A stretch of DNA of 64,000 nucleotides from Tropicibacter oceani (GCF_029958925.1 NZ_CP124616.1:1736001-1800000), one strand, 5' to 3'; positions 52,901 through 61,422 are shown, counted from the stretch's first letter. Notes: a model not told the origin generated them from the sequence alone. Program-made: numbers and translations.

Positions 52901-53901
52901 CCGTTTCGGCGGATGTTCTGCGTCAGCTATGCCCGATGCACGTGCTGCTTGATGCCAGCGGCACCATCCGTCAGGCCGGGGCCACGCTGTACAAACTGAA
53001 TATCCCGGATCTGGATGGCGCGGCCTTCTTCGACCTGTTCGAGGTGCATCGCCCAAGGTCGGTCACGACGATGCAACAGCTTTTGGCCACGCAGGGCGGC
53101 AAGTTGCATCTGCGATTGCGCAACCGTAAGCGCACGCAGTTGAAGGGGATGCTGGTCGCAGATGGCAGCGGCGGCGCGGTCATCAACATGTCTTTTGGCA
53201 TTTCGGTGGTCGATGCGGTGCGCGACTATGCGCTGACCAGCACGGATTTCGCGACAACCGACCTGGCAATCGAAATGCTGTACCTGGTCGAAGCAAAGAC
53301 CGCAGCGCTGAATGCCTCGTTGCATCTGAACACGCGCCTGCAGGGCGCCAAGACCGAGGCCGAGGAGCGCGCCTATACCGATGGGCTGACCGGGTTGCGC
53401 AACCGGCGCGCCATGGACCGAACGCTGGAAAAGCTGTGTCGCAGCGGCCAGCCCTTTTCGCTGATCCACATGGATCTCGATTTTTTCAAGCAGGTCAATG
53501 ACACGCATGGCCATGCGGCGGGCGATCTGGTGCTACGCAAGGTGGCCGAGATCATGCAGGAGGAAACCCGCAAGGACGACACGGCCGCCCGGGTCGGCGG
53601 CGATGAATTCGTCCTGATCTTTCCCGATCTGATCAGCCAAGACCGGCTAGGCGGGTTGGCGGCACGGATGATCGCCAAGATCGAACAACCGGTGTTTCAC
53701 GACGGTCGCACCTGCCGCGTGTCAGCCAGCATCGGAATCACGATCAACCCGGGCGCGCTTGCTGACCCCGAACTGGTCCTGGAACAGGCCGACCAGGCAC
53801 TTTACGCGTCCAAGCGGGCGGGGCGCGCGCAATTCACCTTTTATGATCCGGCCGTGCATGCCCTTGATGTTAAATCAAATTCGGCCCTCGCCGGAGAATG
53901 A
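52897..53901 (+). CDS. HNOBA-GGDEF diguanylate cyclase, H-NOX partner
   Basis: A 334-residue cytoplasmic protein. Residues of about 1-150 form a PAS-like HNOBA domain (LCPMHVLLDASGTIRQAG, VTTMQQLLATQGGKLHLRLR), followed by a short coiled coil. A complete GGDEF domain follows: DGLTGLRNRRAMD, MDLDFFKQVND, RVGGDEFVLI, with an RxxD inhibitory site (RKDD) five residues before. It should synthesise c-di-GMP under control of the H-NOX protein encoded just upstream, with which it is translationally coupled. Confidence 0.92.
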   Translation: MTVSADVLRQLCPMHVLLDASGTIRQAGATLYKLNIPDLDGAAFFDLFEVHRPRSVTTMQQLLATQGGKLHLRLRNRKRTQLKGMLVADGSGGAVINMSFGISVVDAVRDYALTSTDFATTDLAIEMLYLVEAKTAALNASLHLNTRLQGAKTEAEERAYTDGLTGLRNRRAMDRTLEKLCRSGQPFSLIHMDLDFFKQVNDTHGHAAGDLVLRKVAEIMQEETRKDDTAARVGGDEFVLIFPDLISQDRLGGLAARMIAKIEQPVFHDGRTCRVSASIGITINPGALADPELVLEQADQALYASKRAGRAQFTFYDPAVHALDVKSNSALAGE

Positions 53902-53964
53902 CAATTTTTCCTGTATTAGGGGCTTGATCCCCGCCAATCACCATCGTACATACCGCGCCACGGT

Positions 53965-54039
53965 TGGGGTGTAGCCAAGTGGTAAGGCAGCGGTTTTTGG
54001 TACCGTGTACCGTAGGTTCGAATCCTACCACCCCAGCCA
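53965..54039 (+). tRNA. tRNA-Gln (anticodon TTG)
   Basis: Acceptor TGGGGTG pairs with CACCCCA. The D-arm is GCC-AAGTGGTAA-GGC, the anticodon stem GCGGT/ACCGT with loop TTTTGGT (anticodon TTG), and the T-arm GTAGG-TTCGAAT-CCTAC. Discriminator G54036 is followed by an encoded CCA. Confidence 0.97.
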
Positions 54040-54093
54040 GTTTCACTAGAAATTAAAGTGAATTCAGGCGCTTAGCCTGTACCGGATCGTGGC

Positions 54094-54125
54094 TGTGTCA
54101 CGCCGGGATGTTGGTGTGACACAGA
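54094..54125. repeat. Inverted repeat downstream of tRNA-Gln
   Basis: CTGTGTCAC and GTGACACAG are perfect 9-bp arms separated by 14 nt, 55 bp after the tRNA. The region 54040-54202 holds no gene. Such a dyad behind a tRNA could be a relic of an integration site, but no integrase gene is present. Confidence 0.4.
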
Positions 54126-54202
54126 GTGTAACACAATCTGTGCATCACAGGCCCTCCGCGGCTCACCCGAAACCCCGGGTTTGCTTGCCGTGAGCAGAAA
54201 AG

Positions 54203-54619
54203 TTAAGGATTGCCCTCTTCAGGCCTTGCGCGCCCGCCGATGTGTTTCCAGGCCACAATGGATATGGCCGCCCAGACGCCTGTTCGCAGGACCATCGCGC
54301 CGACGGTGCGCATTTCAAAAGCGCCGCCTTGCAGGACGTGTAGGCCGAAGGCGAGCGACACCAAGACCGTGCTTGCCAGAATGGCAATCGAGATCCAGAC
54401 CGCCGGGCGATGCCGCAGGTACAGCCCGATGCCGGCCACGACATAGAAACCCCCGGCGAGAAAGTTGAACCACAGCACGAACGACACAGCATTGCCCACT
54501 GCCGCACTGGCCTCGGCGCCCCCAAACAGGGCGCGGCCACCCGAAACGATGGTCAGCGCCCCGAAAACGAGCGCCACCAAGGCCGCGATCAGAAGGCTGG
54601 TATTTCTATCGGCGATCAT
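54203..54619 (-). CDS. Four-helix membrane protein preceded by a heptanucleotide repeat
   Basis: A 138-residue protein with four predicted transmembrane helices (LLIAALVALVFGALTIVSGG, NAVSFVLWFNFLAGGFYVVAGIGL, VWISIAILASTVLVSLAFGL, VLRTGVWAAISIVAW). No family recognised with certainty. The start ATG at 54619 stands one base after ten tandem CAAGGAA units (sense strand); the last AAGGAA is the apparent Shine-Dalgarno sequence. It lies 100 bp downstream of the PHA synthase gene, on the same strand. Confidence 0.8.
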   Translation of the reverse strand: MIADRNTSLLIAALVALVFGALTIVSGGRALFGGAEASAAVGNAVSFVLWFNFLAGGFYVVAGIGLYLRHRPAVWISIAILASTVLVSLAFGLHVLQGGAFEMRTVGAMVLRTGVWAAISIVAWKHIGGRARPEEGNP

Positions 54620-54620
54620 C

Positions 54621-54690
54621 TTCCTTGTTCCTTGTTCCTTGTTCCTTGTTCCTTGTTCCTTGTTCCTTGTTCCTTGTTCCTTGTTCCTTG
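54621..54690. repeat. Simple-sequence repeat, ten copies of TTCCTTG (CAAGGAA on the sense strand)
   Basis: Seventy bases of perfect 7-bp repeats directly upstream of the start codon of the membrane protein gene. Each unit carries AAGGAA, a ribosome-binding core. Such tracts change length by slipped-strand mispairing and can alter promoter or leader spacing. Confidence 0.97.
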
Positions 54691-54718
54691 ATGCGCCGCG
54701 CCGGCAAGTGCCGGTATC

Positions 54719-56638
54719 CTACTTTTGGAACACATACGCCCCCGGTGCGTCGGCTATGGCCGTGTAGCCCGCTTTGGGCGCGCCCATTGCTGGCGGCGGC
54801 GTCAGAGCACTCGAATGCCCGTCAAGCCAGGCGACCCATGCCTCCCACCATGATCCTTGCTGCTTGTCAGTCTCTGCTGCCCAGGTCTGAGGGTCGACGT
54901 ACCGCTCCATCGGGCCTTTTGTTCCGATTTGATAGGTTCTGTGCGGGTGGCCGGGTTCGCTGACGATGCCGGCGTTATGCCCGCCACTGGTCAACGCAAA
55001 GGTCACCTCTGTATCGGTCAGTGCCTTGATCTTGAACGCCGAGGGCCAGGGCGCGACGTGGTCTTTCTCTGTGCCGACGGCAAAGATCGGTGCGCGGATA
55101 TCAGACAGCGCCACAGGACGGCCGTCGACTTCAAAGCGCCCTTCGGCCAGATCATTGTTGAGGTAAAGTTTGCGCAGATATTCCGAATGCATGGCATAGG
55201 GCATCCTCGTGCCATCGGCATTCCATGCGATCAGGTCATTCATGAAAGGTTGCTCGCCTTTCAGATAACTGCCGGTCACCCGTGACCACAGCAGGTCATT
55301 GGACCGCAGCATCTGGAACGCCCCGGCCATCTGCGTGGTATCAAGATAACCCTGTTTCCACATGATGCTGTCCAGAAAGGAAAGCTGGCTTTCGTTGATG
55401 AACAGTTGCAATTCGCCGGGTTCGGTAAAGTCGGTCTGGCTTGCCAGAAGTGTCAGCGAAGCAAACGGGTCGTCCTCGCCCCGCGCCAGCGCCGCGGCAG
55501 CAATGCTTAGCAACGTGCCGCCAAGACAATATCCGGTGGCATGGATCTTTTGACCGGGAACGATCGCCTGGATCGCGTTGAGCGCTGCCATCACGCCCAG
55601 CTGGCGGTAATCGTCCATCGTCAGATCGCGGTCGTCTGCATCAGGGTTCTTCCATGAAATCATGAAGACCGTGTAACCCTGACCCATCAGGTATTTCACC
55701 AGCGAGTTCTGCGGTGAAAGATCCAGGATATAGTATTTCATGATCCAGGCCGGGACGATCAGGATCGGCTGCGGGTGAACCGTCCGGGTAAGGGGGGCGT
55801 ATTGAATAAGCTCGATCAGGCGGTTGCGGTAGATCACCTTGCCCTTGGTCACGGCGACGTCCCGACCCGGCTGATAATCCTCGGTGCCATCGGGGGGCGA
55901 GTCGGTCATCGCCATTTGCAGGTCTTTCAGGAAATACTGCGCGCCCTTCACCAGGTTCATGCCTGCGTCTTCACGTGTCTTGCGCAAGATCTCGGGATTG
56001 GTGAGCAGGAAATTCGAGGGTGAAACCGTGTCAAGCACCTGACGGGTCAGAAACTGCAGTTGCCGCTCATGCTCGGCCGTGACCCCGGGAACGCCTGTGA
56101 CTGCATTGTGCCACCACTGCTGCTGAAGCAGAAAACCCTGATAGAGAATATTGAACGGCTGCATCTGCCATGCGCTGTCGGCAAAGCGTTTGTCCTGCGG
56201 CAACGGTTCGATGCAGGGCTGGTCCGTGTCGGTCGAAACCGAGCATTCGATCGCGAACCGGCTTAGACGGCGAGCCTTGTCAGCGGCCTTTTCCGCAAGT
56301 TGCATGCGCTTTCCCGGTGCGGCGGCAATGTGAATGGCCCAGTCGAACCACGCGCCCATCAGCGCGGCAGGCGACAGCCCGTGTGTGAACCGGGCAATGG
56401 ACGCATGCATCGCGTGATCAAGCGTTTCATGGACAATCGAGTCGGCAGCGCCAGGTTGGCCAGTTTGAGGAGCGGTATCGACATGCGGTGATGCCACTGC
56501 TTGCACAGCAAGAGCCCGGCTGTCGTTGGTGGCGATTGGCGCCTTGCCGGGGTCACGAGGTATCGCCATCTTTCCCCCAGTATTCGCGTCATGGGCCTTG
56601 CTTTGCGCCACCACCGAATTTTTGGCTTTTTGTTCCAT
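54719..56638 (-). CDS. phaC: Poly(3-hydroxyalkanoate) synthase, class I-like
   Basis: A 639-residue PHA polymerase that joins hydroxyacyl-CoA into storage polyester. The lipase-like box is GYCLGG (nucleophile Cys); the Asp and His of the triad are expected in VGTEKDHVAPW and LTSGGHNAGIV. The N-terminal domain includes FNILYQGFLLQQQWW and SPSNFLLTNPEIL. ATG at 56638 was chosen; a GTG at 56701 would add a stretch unlike the family. The long polar N-terminal tail of about 70 residues is unusual. It is divergent from a TetR gene; no phasin or PhaAB genes are near. Confidence 0.93.
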   Translation of the reverse strand: MEQKAKNSVVAQSKAHDANTGGKMAIPRDPGKAPIATNDSRALAVQAVASPHVDTAPQTGQPGAADSIVHETLDHAMHASIARFTHGLSPAALMGAWFDWAIHIAAAPGKRMQLAEKAADKARRLSRFAIECSVSTDTDQPCIEPLPQDKRFADSAWQMQPFNILYQGFLLQQQWWHNAVTGVPGVTAEHERQLQFLTRQVLDTVSPSNFLLTNPEILRKTREDAGMNLVKGAQYFLKDLQMAMTDSPPDGTEDYQPGRDVAVTKGKVIYRNRLIELIQYAPLTRTVHPQPILIVPAWIMKYYILDLSPQNSLVKYLMGQGYTVFMISWKNPDADDRDLTMDDYRQLGVMAALNAIQAIVPGQKIHATGYCLGGTLLSIAAAALARGEDDPFASLTLLASQTDFTEPGELQLFINESQLSFLDSIMWKQGYLDTTQMAGAFQMLRSNDLLWSRVTGSYLKGEQPFMNDLIAWNADGTRMPYAMHSEYLRKLYLNNDLAEGRFEVDGRPVALSDIRAPIFAVGTEKDHVAPWPSAFKIKALTDTEVTFALTSGGHNAGIVSEPGHPHRTYQIGTKGPMERYVDPQTWAAETDKQQGSWWEAWVAWLDGHSSALTPPPAMGAPKAGYTAIADAPGAYVFQK

Positions 56639-56726
56639 CAGGTAGGCCTTCCAAAACTGGAACGGGGCGGTTCTTTGCAAAAGGCAAGTGCCCTGCTGCA
56701 CAGTGCATCGGATTCAACCAGCTCAC

Positions 56727-56750
56727 AAGATAGTAATTGCTTACTATCTT
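56727..56750. promoter_or_regulatory. Palindromic operator candidate between phaC and the TetR gene
   Basis: AAGATAGTAA-TTGC-TTACTATCTT is a perfect 10-bp inverted repeat in the divergent gap. It is AT-rich and placed as expected for a TetR-family operator. It is followed on the plus strand by TTTT, so a terminator-like structure is a weaker alternative. Confidence 0.65.
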
Positions 56751-56848
56751 TTTTCAAGTCATGCTGGGCGTCATGGTGAAAATTCACCAACTGGCGGCAA
56801 GAGGAGGCCATGCCTGCTGACCGGCAAGACCAATATGGAGTTGAACCC

Positions 56849-57496
56849 ATGACCAAAGCCGTCCGGCAAAAGAACCTTCCGGCAGATGAACGGCGCGACG
56901 TGACCGTCGAGGCAGTGGTTGCGCTTGCGGCGCAGACCAACCCCAGCGAGATCACGACCGCCGCGATTGCAAAGCACATGAACCTGACCCAGGGCGCGCT
57001 GTTTCGTCATTTCCCCAACAAGGAGGCGATCTGGCAATCCGTGATGACATGGGTCGCCGAACGGCTCATGTCGCGGATCGAAAAAGCCGCTGAGGGGATC
57101 GGTTCGCCGCTGGAGGCACTACAGGCGATGTTTCTTGCCCATGTCTGCTTTGTTGCGGACCATCCCGGCGCACCGCGTATGCTGTACGGTGAATTGCAAG
57201 GGGCGAAAGCAACGCCCGCAAAACGGCTGGCAAGCCAGATGATGCAGCAATACGCGGCGCGGGTGCGCCATCTGATTGAAGCCGGAAAGGCGCGGGGCGA
57301 GCTGCATCCAGAACTGGACACCGAAGCCGCAGCCACGTTGTTCATCGGCACGATCCAGGGGCTTGTGATGCAGTCCCTGATCTCGGGCGACATGGCGTGG
57401 ATGCGCAGCGAAGCGCCGCGCGTCTTTGCAATTTACCGGCGTGGCATCGCGTGGTCTGCCCCGCTTGGGCGGTCCGGTTTGAAAGATGGTGCATGA
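56849..57496 (+). CDS. TetR-family regulator divergent from phaC
   Basis: A 215-residue TetR repressor: HTH TTAAIAKHMNLTQGALFRHF followed by PNKEAIW, then a helical ligand domain with MLYGELQGAKATPAKRLASQ. ATG at 56849 (TGGAG 8 nt upstream) fits the family length; ATG at 56810 with AGGAGG is an alternative. A palindrome in the shared promoter region suggests control of phaC and of itself. Its last residues (GRSGLKDGA) abut the IS3-type remnant, so the C-terminus may have been changed by that insertion. Confidence 0.88.
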   Translation: MTKAVRQKNLPADERRDVTVEAVVALAAQTNPSEITTAAIAKHMNLTQGALFRHFPNKEAIWQSVMTWVAERLMSRIEKAAEGIGSPLEALQAMFLAHVCFVADHPGAPRMLYGELQGAKATPAKRLASQMMQQYAARVRHLIEAGKARGELHPELDTEAAATLFIGTIQGLVMQSLISGDMAWMRSEAPRVFAIYRRGIAWSAPLGRSGLKDGA

Positions 57497-57790
57497 TTGG
57501 CCTGTAGCCCATCGGGATAGTTGCCTCAGATGCTGGCGGTCGATAATCCGGAGCGCTGTGGGGCCGCACGGTAATGTAATGGCGGCGCCATCGTTCAATC
57601 AGAAGCTGGGCCTTTCTGAGCGAATAGAAGACCTCGCCGTCGCGCGGCGCACGACGTAGCCGTTTTCCCAAGGGGAGCCCGGCTTGGAGTATGCGCTGTT
57701 GCACCGAGCGGCCGCGATCCATGCGCGGACCTTGATTGCGGTGAACGCTGGGCCGAAGCACGTTGGGAAAAAGCGCTGCTGAGCGGTTTT
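57491..57790 (-). pseudogene. IS3-family transposase remnant
   Basis: The minus strand translates to pieces of the C-terminal DDE domain of an IS3-group transposase in two frames. From the 5' side they are AFTAIKVRAWIAAARCNSAY, SKPGSPWENGY (with the catalytic Glu), then after a small deletion and frame change GEVFYSLRKAQLLIERWRRH, YITVRPHSAPDYRPP and PMGYRPIMH. The usual segment between ENGY and GEVFYS is missing. N-terminal parts and terminal inverted repeats are absent. It is a dead insertion filling most of the 331-bp gap 57497-57827. Confidence 0.85.
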
Positions 57791-57827
57791 GGCCACAAGC
57801 GCGGCCTTCGTTACACGTCCAGGTGTC

Positions 57828-59573
57828 CTATGTTGGCGGGTCCATCCAATGTGGCCGGAATGCGATCAGGTCGGCGAAATAGACAAGCAGGTTTGCGTGC
57901 AACTCCTGCGCGCCGATTTCTTGCAGCCGGGACAGCACCTCAAGCAGAACTTCATAGTCATGCAGGATGGGCGCGCGGCGGGTGAGCACCCAATCCTCGA
58001 CAAAGCCGATCAAAACATCGCGTGGCACATCTTCGCGCGGCAAGAGCAGGCGCAGGCTCTGGTCCGCTGCTTCCTGCATGGCGGATTTGTCGACTTCCCC
58101 GCCGCCCTGCACGTAGTCGAGAATTTCCGCCTTCCGCCACTCCTCTTTCCAGATGTATTGGTAGCCTTCGGCAAACCGCTCTTCCAGTGGGTCGCCGGGC
58201 GGGCTTGGCGAAAAGAGCGCGCGCAGGATCGTAAAGGGATCTTCGACCCCGAAATGAAAGATATTCTCGATCAGAAATTCGCGCTGGTCCCTTTCAGCAG
58301 CGTCAAGGGCCAGAACAAAGCGCCTGCGATCAGCGCCTATCGCACGGGCCAACGGAACATAGAACTCATCGCGAACACCACGGTCAAGGATGGGATAGAC
58401 GGAGGCGTCTTCGGCCAGATCGGTGTAGTATTGATCGACCATGCGTTGCATCAGCGCCGGGGTTTCCTCGGCGATCTCAATGATCAACGTCCGGTCCAGT
58501 CTCCGGATTTTTGAACGCTCCAGCCGCGCGATCAGATCAATCCGGTCTGCAATCTCCAGACGCGATCCCAATTGCGTGTTGAAGGTCTCAATCACCTGCC
58601 CTTCGAAATCGTCAGGACCGCGACTGCGGTGCCCCTTGTGCTGCGCCAGCTCCGGGTCTTTCAGCATCTCTTCCAGCACGGCGTCCACCGATTTGGCTGG
58701 GCTGTCGGTGGGGTTGTCGGGCTCTAGCCCGGTGTTCGCAGCGTCACGCCAAAGCCCAAGCGTTCCAAGATCGTTTTCCAATGTCTGTTCAGGGTCTTGG
58801 GCCACCTCGCCATAAGGCGCGCGGACAAATTCGATCTTTACATCAGTCGTGGTGTCCATGCGCACGCCGTCAATCTGCAGCATGAGGGGGCGAATTGCGC
58901 GCTCGAGCTTGAGTGAAAGATTGCGCGCCAGCGGCGTGTTCGTCCGTAGGTCATGGATCACATAGCCCGAGACATTCTCGACCCGCCAGGGAGAGAGCGA
59001 CCAATTCCCCCAGACCGCGGCATGTCGGCTGTGCGCGACCCTGACGATGACGTCCGCAACGCGCGCGACGTTTTCCTGATTGGGGCGCGCCTCATGAAGG
59101 ACGCCTTGCCTGCGCTCATACACCTTGCCGTCAATGCGAAGCCATTCAAGATCGGTGTTGCGCTTGAGCGCCTCTACCGCGGGTCCGACGATGCCCTGAA
59201 CCTCGTGTGTGCTGCGCGGGGACACGACTTCTATTGAGCGCACCTGAACCGGGCCTGTCGCGGAAAAGGGCGGGTTCAGCAATGGCGTGCCTTGATGGGT
59301 AGGATCAGGCACCCAACTGGGAAAGGACACTGCCAACGCCAAAGTCACAGCTGCGATGCCGGCCCCAATCCGCCAATTGAACCAGGCTCCCAGCGCGGCG
59401 GGGGCGAATGCGACGATCCAAAAGGACAGGAAGAGTACCGGCGGGACAAGGAAAATGCCAAGTCCCATGGTGATGGCCAGAAAAAACGCCAGCAGACCGG
59501 GAACCTGCAGAACGAACAGAATAGCCAATGCCAGGCCTGCGACCATCAGATAAACAGAAGCAAAAGCGCGCAT
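57828..59573 (-). CDS. Large membrane-anchored protein of unknown function
   Basis: A 581-residue protein. Two to three hydrophobic helices lie within the first 90 residues (VYLMVAGLALAILFVLQVPG, LLAFFLAITMGLGIFLVPPV, a third near WRIGAGIAAVTLALAVSF). A large soluble domain of about 490 residues, probably periplasmic, follows with mixed and later helical content. No known motif recognised. The start at 59573 follows GAGGTTTGCCT; an in-frame ATG at 59594 is possible. It stands alone between the IS remnant and the VOC gene; codon use is less GC-biased than in the core part of the window. Confidence 0.7.
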   Translation of the reverse strand: MRAFASVYLMVAGLALAILFVLQVPGLLAFFLAITMGLGIFLVPPVLFLSFWIVAFAPAALGAWFNWRIGAGIAAVTLALAVSFPSWVPDPTHQGTPLLNPPFSATGPVQVRSIEVVSPRSTHEVQGIVGPAVEALKRNTDLEWLRIDGKVYERRQGVLHEARPNQENVARVADVIVRVAHSRHAAVWGNWSLSPWRVENVSGYVIHDLRTNTPLARNLSLKLERAIRPLMLQIDGVRMDTTTDVKIEFVRAPYGEVAQDPEQTLENDLGTLGLWRDAANTGLEPDNPTDSPAKSVDAVLEEMLKDPELAQHKGHRSRGPDDFEGQVIETFNTQLGSRLEIADRIDLIARLERSKIRRLDRTLIIEIAEETPALMQRMVDQYYTDLAEDASVYPILDRGVRDEFYVPLARAIGADRRRFVLALDAAERDQREFLIENIFHFGVEDPFTILRALFSPSPPGDPLEERFAEGYQYIWKEEWRKAEILDYVQGGGEVDKSAMQEAADQSLRLLLPREDVPRDVLIGFVEDWVLTRRAPILHDYEVLLEVLSRLQEIGAQELHANLLVYFADLIAFRPHWMDPPT

Positions 59574-59594
59574 AGGCAAACCTCGAAACCACAT

Positions 59595-59930
59595 GACCCC
59601 GTTTCACGCCCTATTCTGGCAAAAATTTGACTCCTTTGGGGATCATCGAAGACCCACCTTGGCACATTGATGCCGTCGGTGGGCGGTCACATCATCAGCG
59701 CCGTCTAGGATCGAAAATCCCAGCGGGTGGTCTCACGGTGTGAGGGCTGACCTCATCACCCCGAAACTTTGCGACAAACCCAGCTTGGTACCCGCACGAT
59801 GGGTATCTTATTCGCTGCGGCCGTCAGGGAGAGCCACCCGATCAGCTTTTGGAAGACCTGACAGTCAGGCCGGGTCGCCCACCAACGCAGTTTTTGCCGG
59901 CCCCGTGACACACGGCGCCGGCGCGGGACA
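59595..59930. other. Gene-free stretch
   Basis: About 340 bases with no convincing coding frame. A frame at 59740-59940 and one opposite it are short, unlike any family I recognise, and lack ribosome sites. The accessory setting would allow another decayed insertion sequence here, but nothing readable supports it. Confidence 0.5.
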
Positions 59931-60428
59931 TCATTCGTAGGCACCAGCAGAATAGGTCAGCTCGTAGCTGTGGCTGTAAAGCTCGAAGACGATGCCGAAG
60001 GGGTCTTCGACGTAGACCATCCGATAGGGCTTGGACCCCGGGAAGTATTCGCGCACCGGCATCCGCTGCCGCCCGCCGGCTTCGACGATGCGTTGGGCCA
60101 GACCTTCGACATCCGGGTCCTGCACCGCAAAGTGAAAGGTGCCGTGGCGCTTGTGCTCAAGATTGTCGTCGGGCGCGTAGTTGCCGGGGAACTCGAAGAT
60201 CTCGATGCCGATACCGTCTGCGGTTGACAGGTGCGCGATCCGAAGCGACCCCCATCCCGGACCAAAGACATCCGTGCACATCACGCCAATGGCGCTGTCG
60301 TCCTCGACGGCCTCGGACGGCGCCATCACGACGTAGAATCCGAGCACGTCGGCGTAGAATTTCACAGCGGCTTCAAGGTCCGGAACGGACAGCCCGATGT
60401 GGGAAAAGGTGCGGGGGGTCTGGGTCAT
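59931..60428 (-). CDS. VOC-superfamily (glyoxalase/dioxygenase) protein
   Basis: A 165-residue VOC protein with paired beta-alpha-beta units: FSHIGLSVPDLEAAVKFYAD, then HGTFHFAVQDPDVEGLAQRI and YVEDPFGIVFELYSHS. Metal-binding candidates are H in SHIGLSV, E in IGIEIFEF, H in FHFAVQD and E in FELYSHS. It may be a lyase, dioxygenase or resistance-type enzyme; the substrate is unknown. The start at 60428 follows GGAGATATGAG. It is divergent from a LysR gene that probably regulates it. Confidence 0.87.
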   Translation of the reverse strand: MTQTPRTFSHIGLSVPDLEAAVKFYADVLGFYVVMAPSEAVEDDSAIGVMCTDVFGPGWGSLRIAHLSTADGIGIEIFEFPGNYAPDDNLEHKRHGTFHFAVQDPDVEGLAQRIVEAGGRQRMPVREYFPGSKPYRMVYVEDPFGIVFELYSHSYELTYSAGAYE

Positions 60429-60491
60429 CTCATATCTCCGATGGCTTTGCTTTGATGCCGATATGGATTGCGCATGCTGTTTTGTGAAATT

Positions 60492-60501
60492 ATCAATATG
60501 C
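60492..60501. promoter_or_regulatory. ATATGCATAT palindrome between VOC and LysR genes
   Basis: A 10-bp perfect palindrome within an AT-rich stretch of the 103-bp divergent gap. Position and symmetry suit a LysR binding site, without direct support. Confidence 0.3.
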
Positions 60502-60531
60502 ATATGAATCCAAATGCAGTGTTATCATCCA

Positions 60532-61422
60532 ATGCTCAACGCCACCTGGCTCGAAACCTTTACCACGCTTTGCGAAACCGGGCATTTCACCCAAGCCGCA
60601 GCGCGGCTGAACATGACCCAACCGGGTGTGAGCCAGCATCTCAGGAAACTCGAACAGCAGGTCGGGCAGGGGCTGGTCAGTCGGCAAGGCAAGAGTTTCA
60701 CCCTGACCCCGGCGGGCGAAGCGGTTTTTGAGCTGGGTCTGTCGCGCCGCGCCGAGGAGAAACGCCTGCGCGACGCCATCGAGGCAGACGACCGGGACGC
60801 GGGGCCGGTTCACATCGCATGTTCGGGCAGCTTTGCGATGCTGCTTTATCCGATCCTGCTGCCCTGGATGCGCGCCGCGCCCGATCTGAGTGTTCATCTT
60901 CAGGCCGCGCCGCAGGCCGAGATCCTGGCAGGGCTGCTGGAAGGTCGTTTCGACCTGGGCGTGCTGGCGGCGGACCCTAACCACGTGCGGCTGGAGGCCA
61001 GACACATCGGACGCGAAGAGCTGTGTCTTGTCCTGCCGGCGGACACAGCCGACACGCCAATGGCTTTCGCCGATCTCGAGGCTCGTGGCTTCATCGCGCA
61101 CCCCGACGGCTACGGCTATGCCGATGACTTGCTGAGGCTGAATTTTCCGGACGACTACCCCGGTGCCGATCGGCTTAGCCTGCGCGGTTCGGTCAACCAG
61201 ATCGGTCAGATTCCTGCCCCCGTGGCCAAGGGGATCGGCTACACGCTTCTCCCCAGAAGCGGTGTGGAAGCTTTCGCCGACAAGGCGAGCCTCTCTGTCT
61301 TCCCGCTTCCCAAACGCCGTTGGCACGAGCTGTGGCTTGTGATGCGCCGCGGTCGCCGCTTGTCGGCGAGGGCGCGCCATGCGCGGGACATGATCGCGCA
61401 AGCGGCTGGCCAACTTCGGTGA
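60532..61422 (+). CDS. LysR-family regulator divergent from the VOC gene
   Basis: A 296-residue LysR protein: HTH WLETFTTLCETGHFTQAAAR, then LNMTQPGVSQHLRKLEQQVG, and effector domain VHIACSGSFAMLLYPILLPW. ATG at 60532 was taken since the HTH starts 4 residues later; an in-frame ATG at 60514 is possible. Probably controls the divergent VOC gene. Ligand unknown. Confidence 0.9.
   Translation: MLNATWLETFTTLCETGHFTQAAARLNMTQPGVSQHLRKLEQQVGQGLVSRQGKSFTLTPAGEAVFELGLSRRAEEKRLRDAIEADDRDAGPVHIACSGSFAMLLYPILLPWMRAAPDLSVHLQAAPQAEILAGLLEGRFDLGVLAADPNHVRLEARHIGREELCLVLPADTADTPMAFADLEARGFIAHPDGYGYADDLLRLNFPDDYPGADRLSLRGSVNQIGQIPAPVAKGIGYTLLPRSGVEAFADKASLSVFPLPKRRWHELWLVMRRGRRLSARARHARDMIAQAAGQLR

Noticed and set aside
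54465-54767. Plus-strand protein with repeated FLVPCSL units
   Set aside because: It is the translation of the TTCCTTG tract; 21 bases give a 7-residue period in any frame, and there is no start signal.
59740-59944. Short opposing frames as insertion-sequence remnants
   Set aside because: No transposase motif could be read with confidence in either strand.
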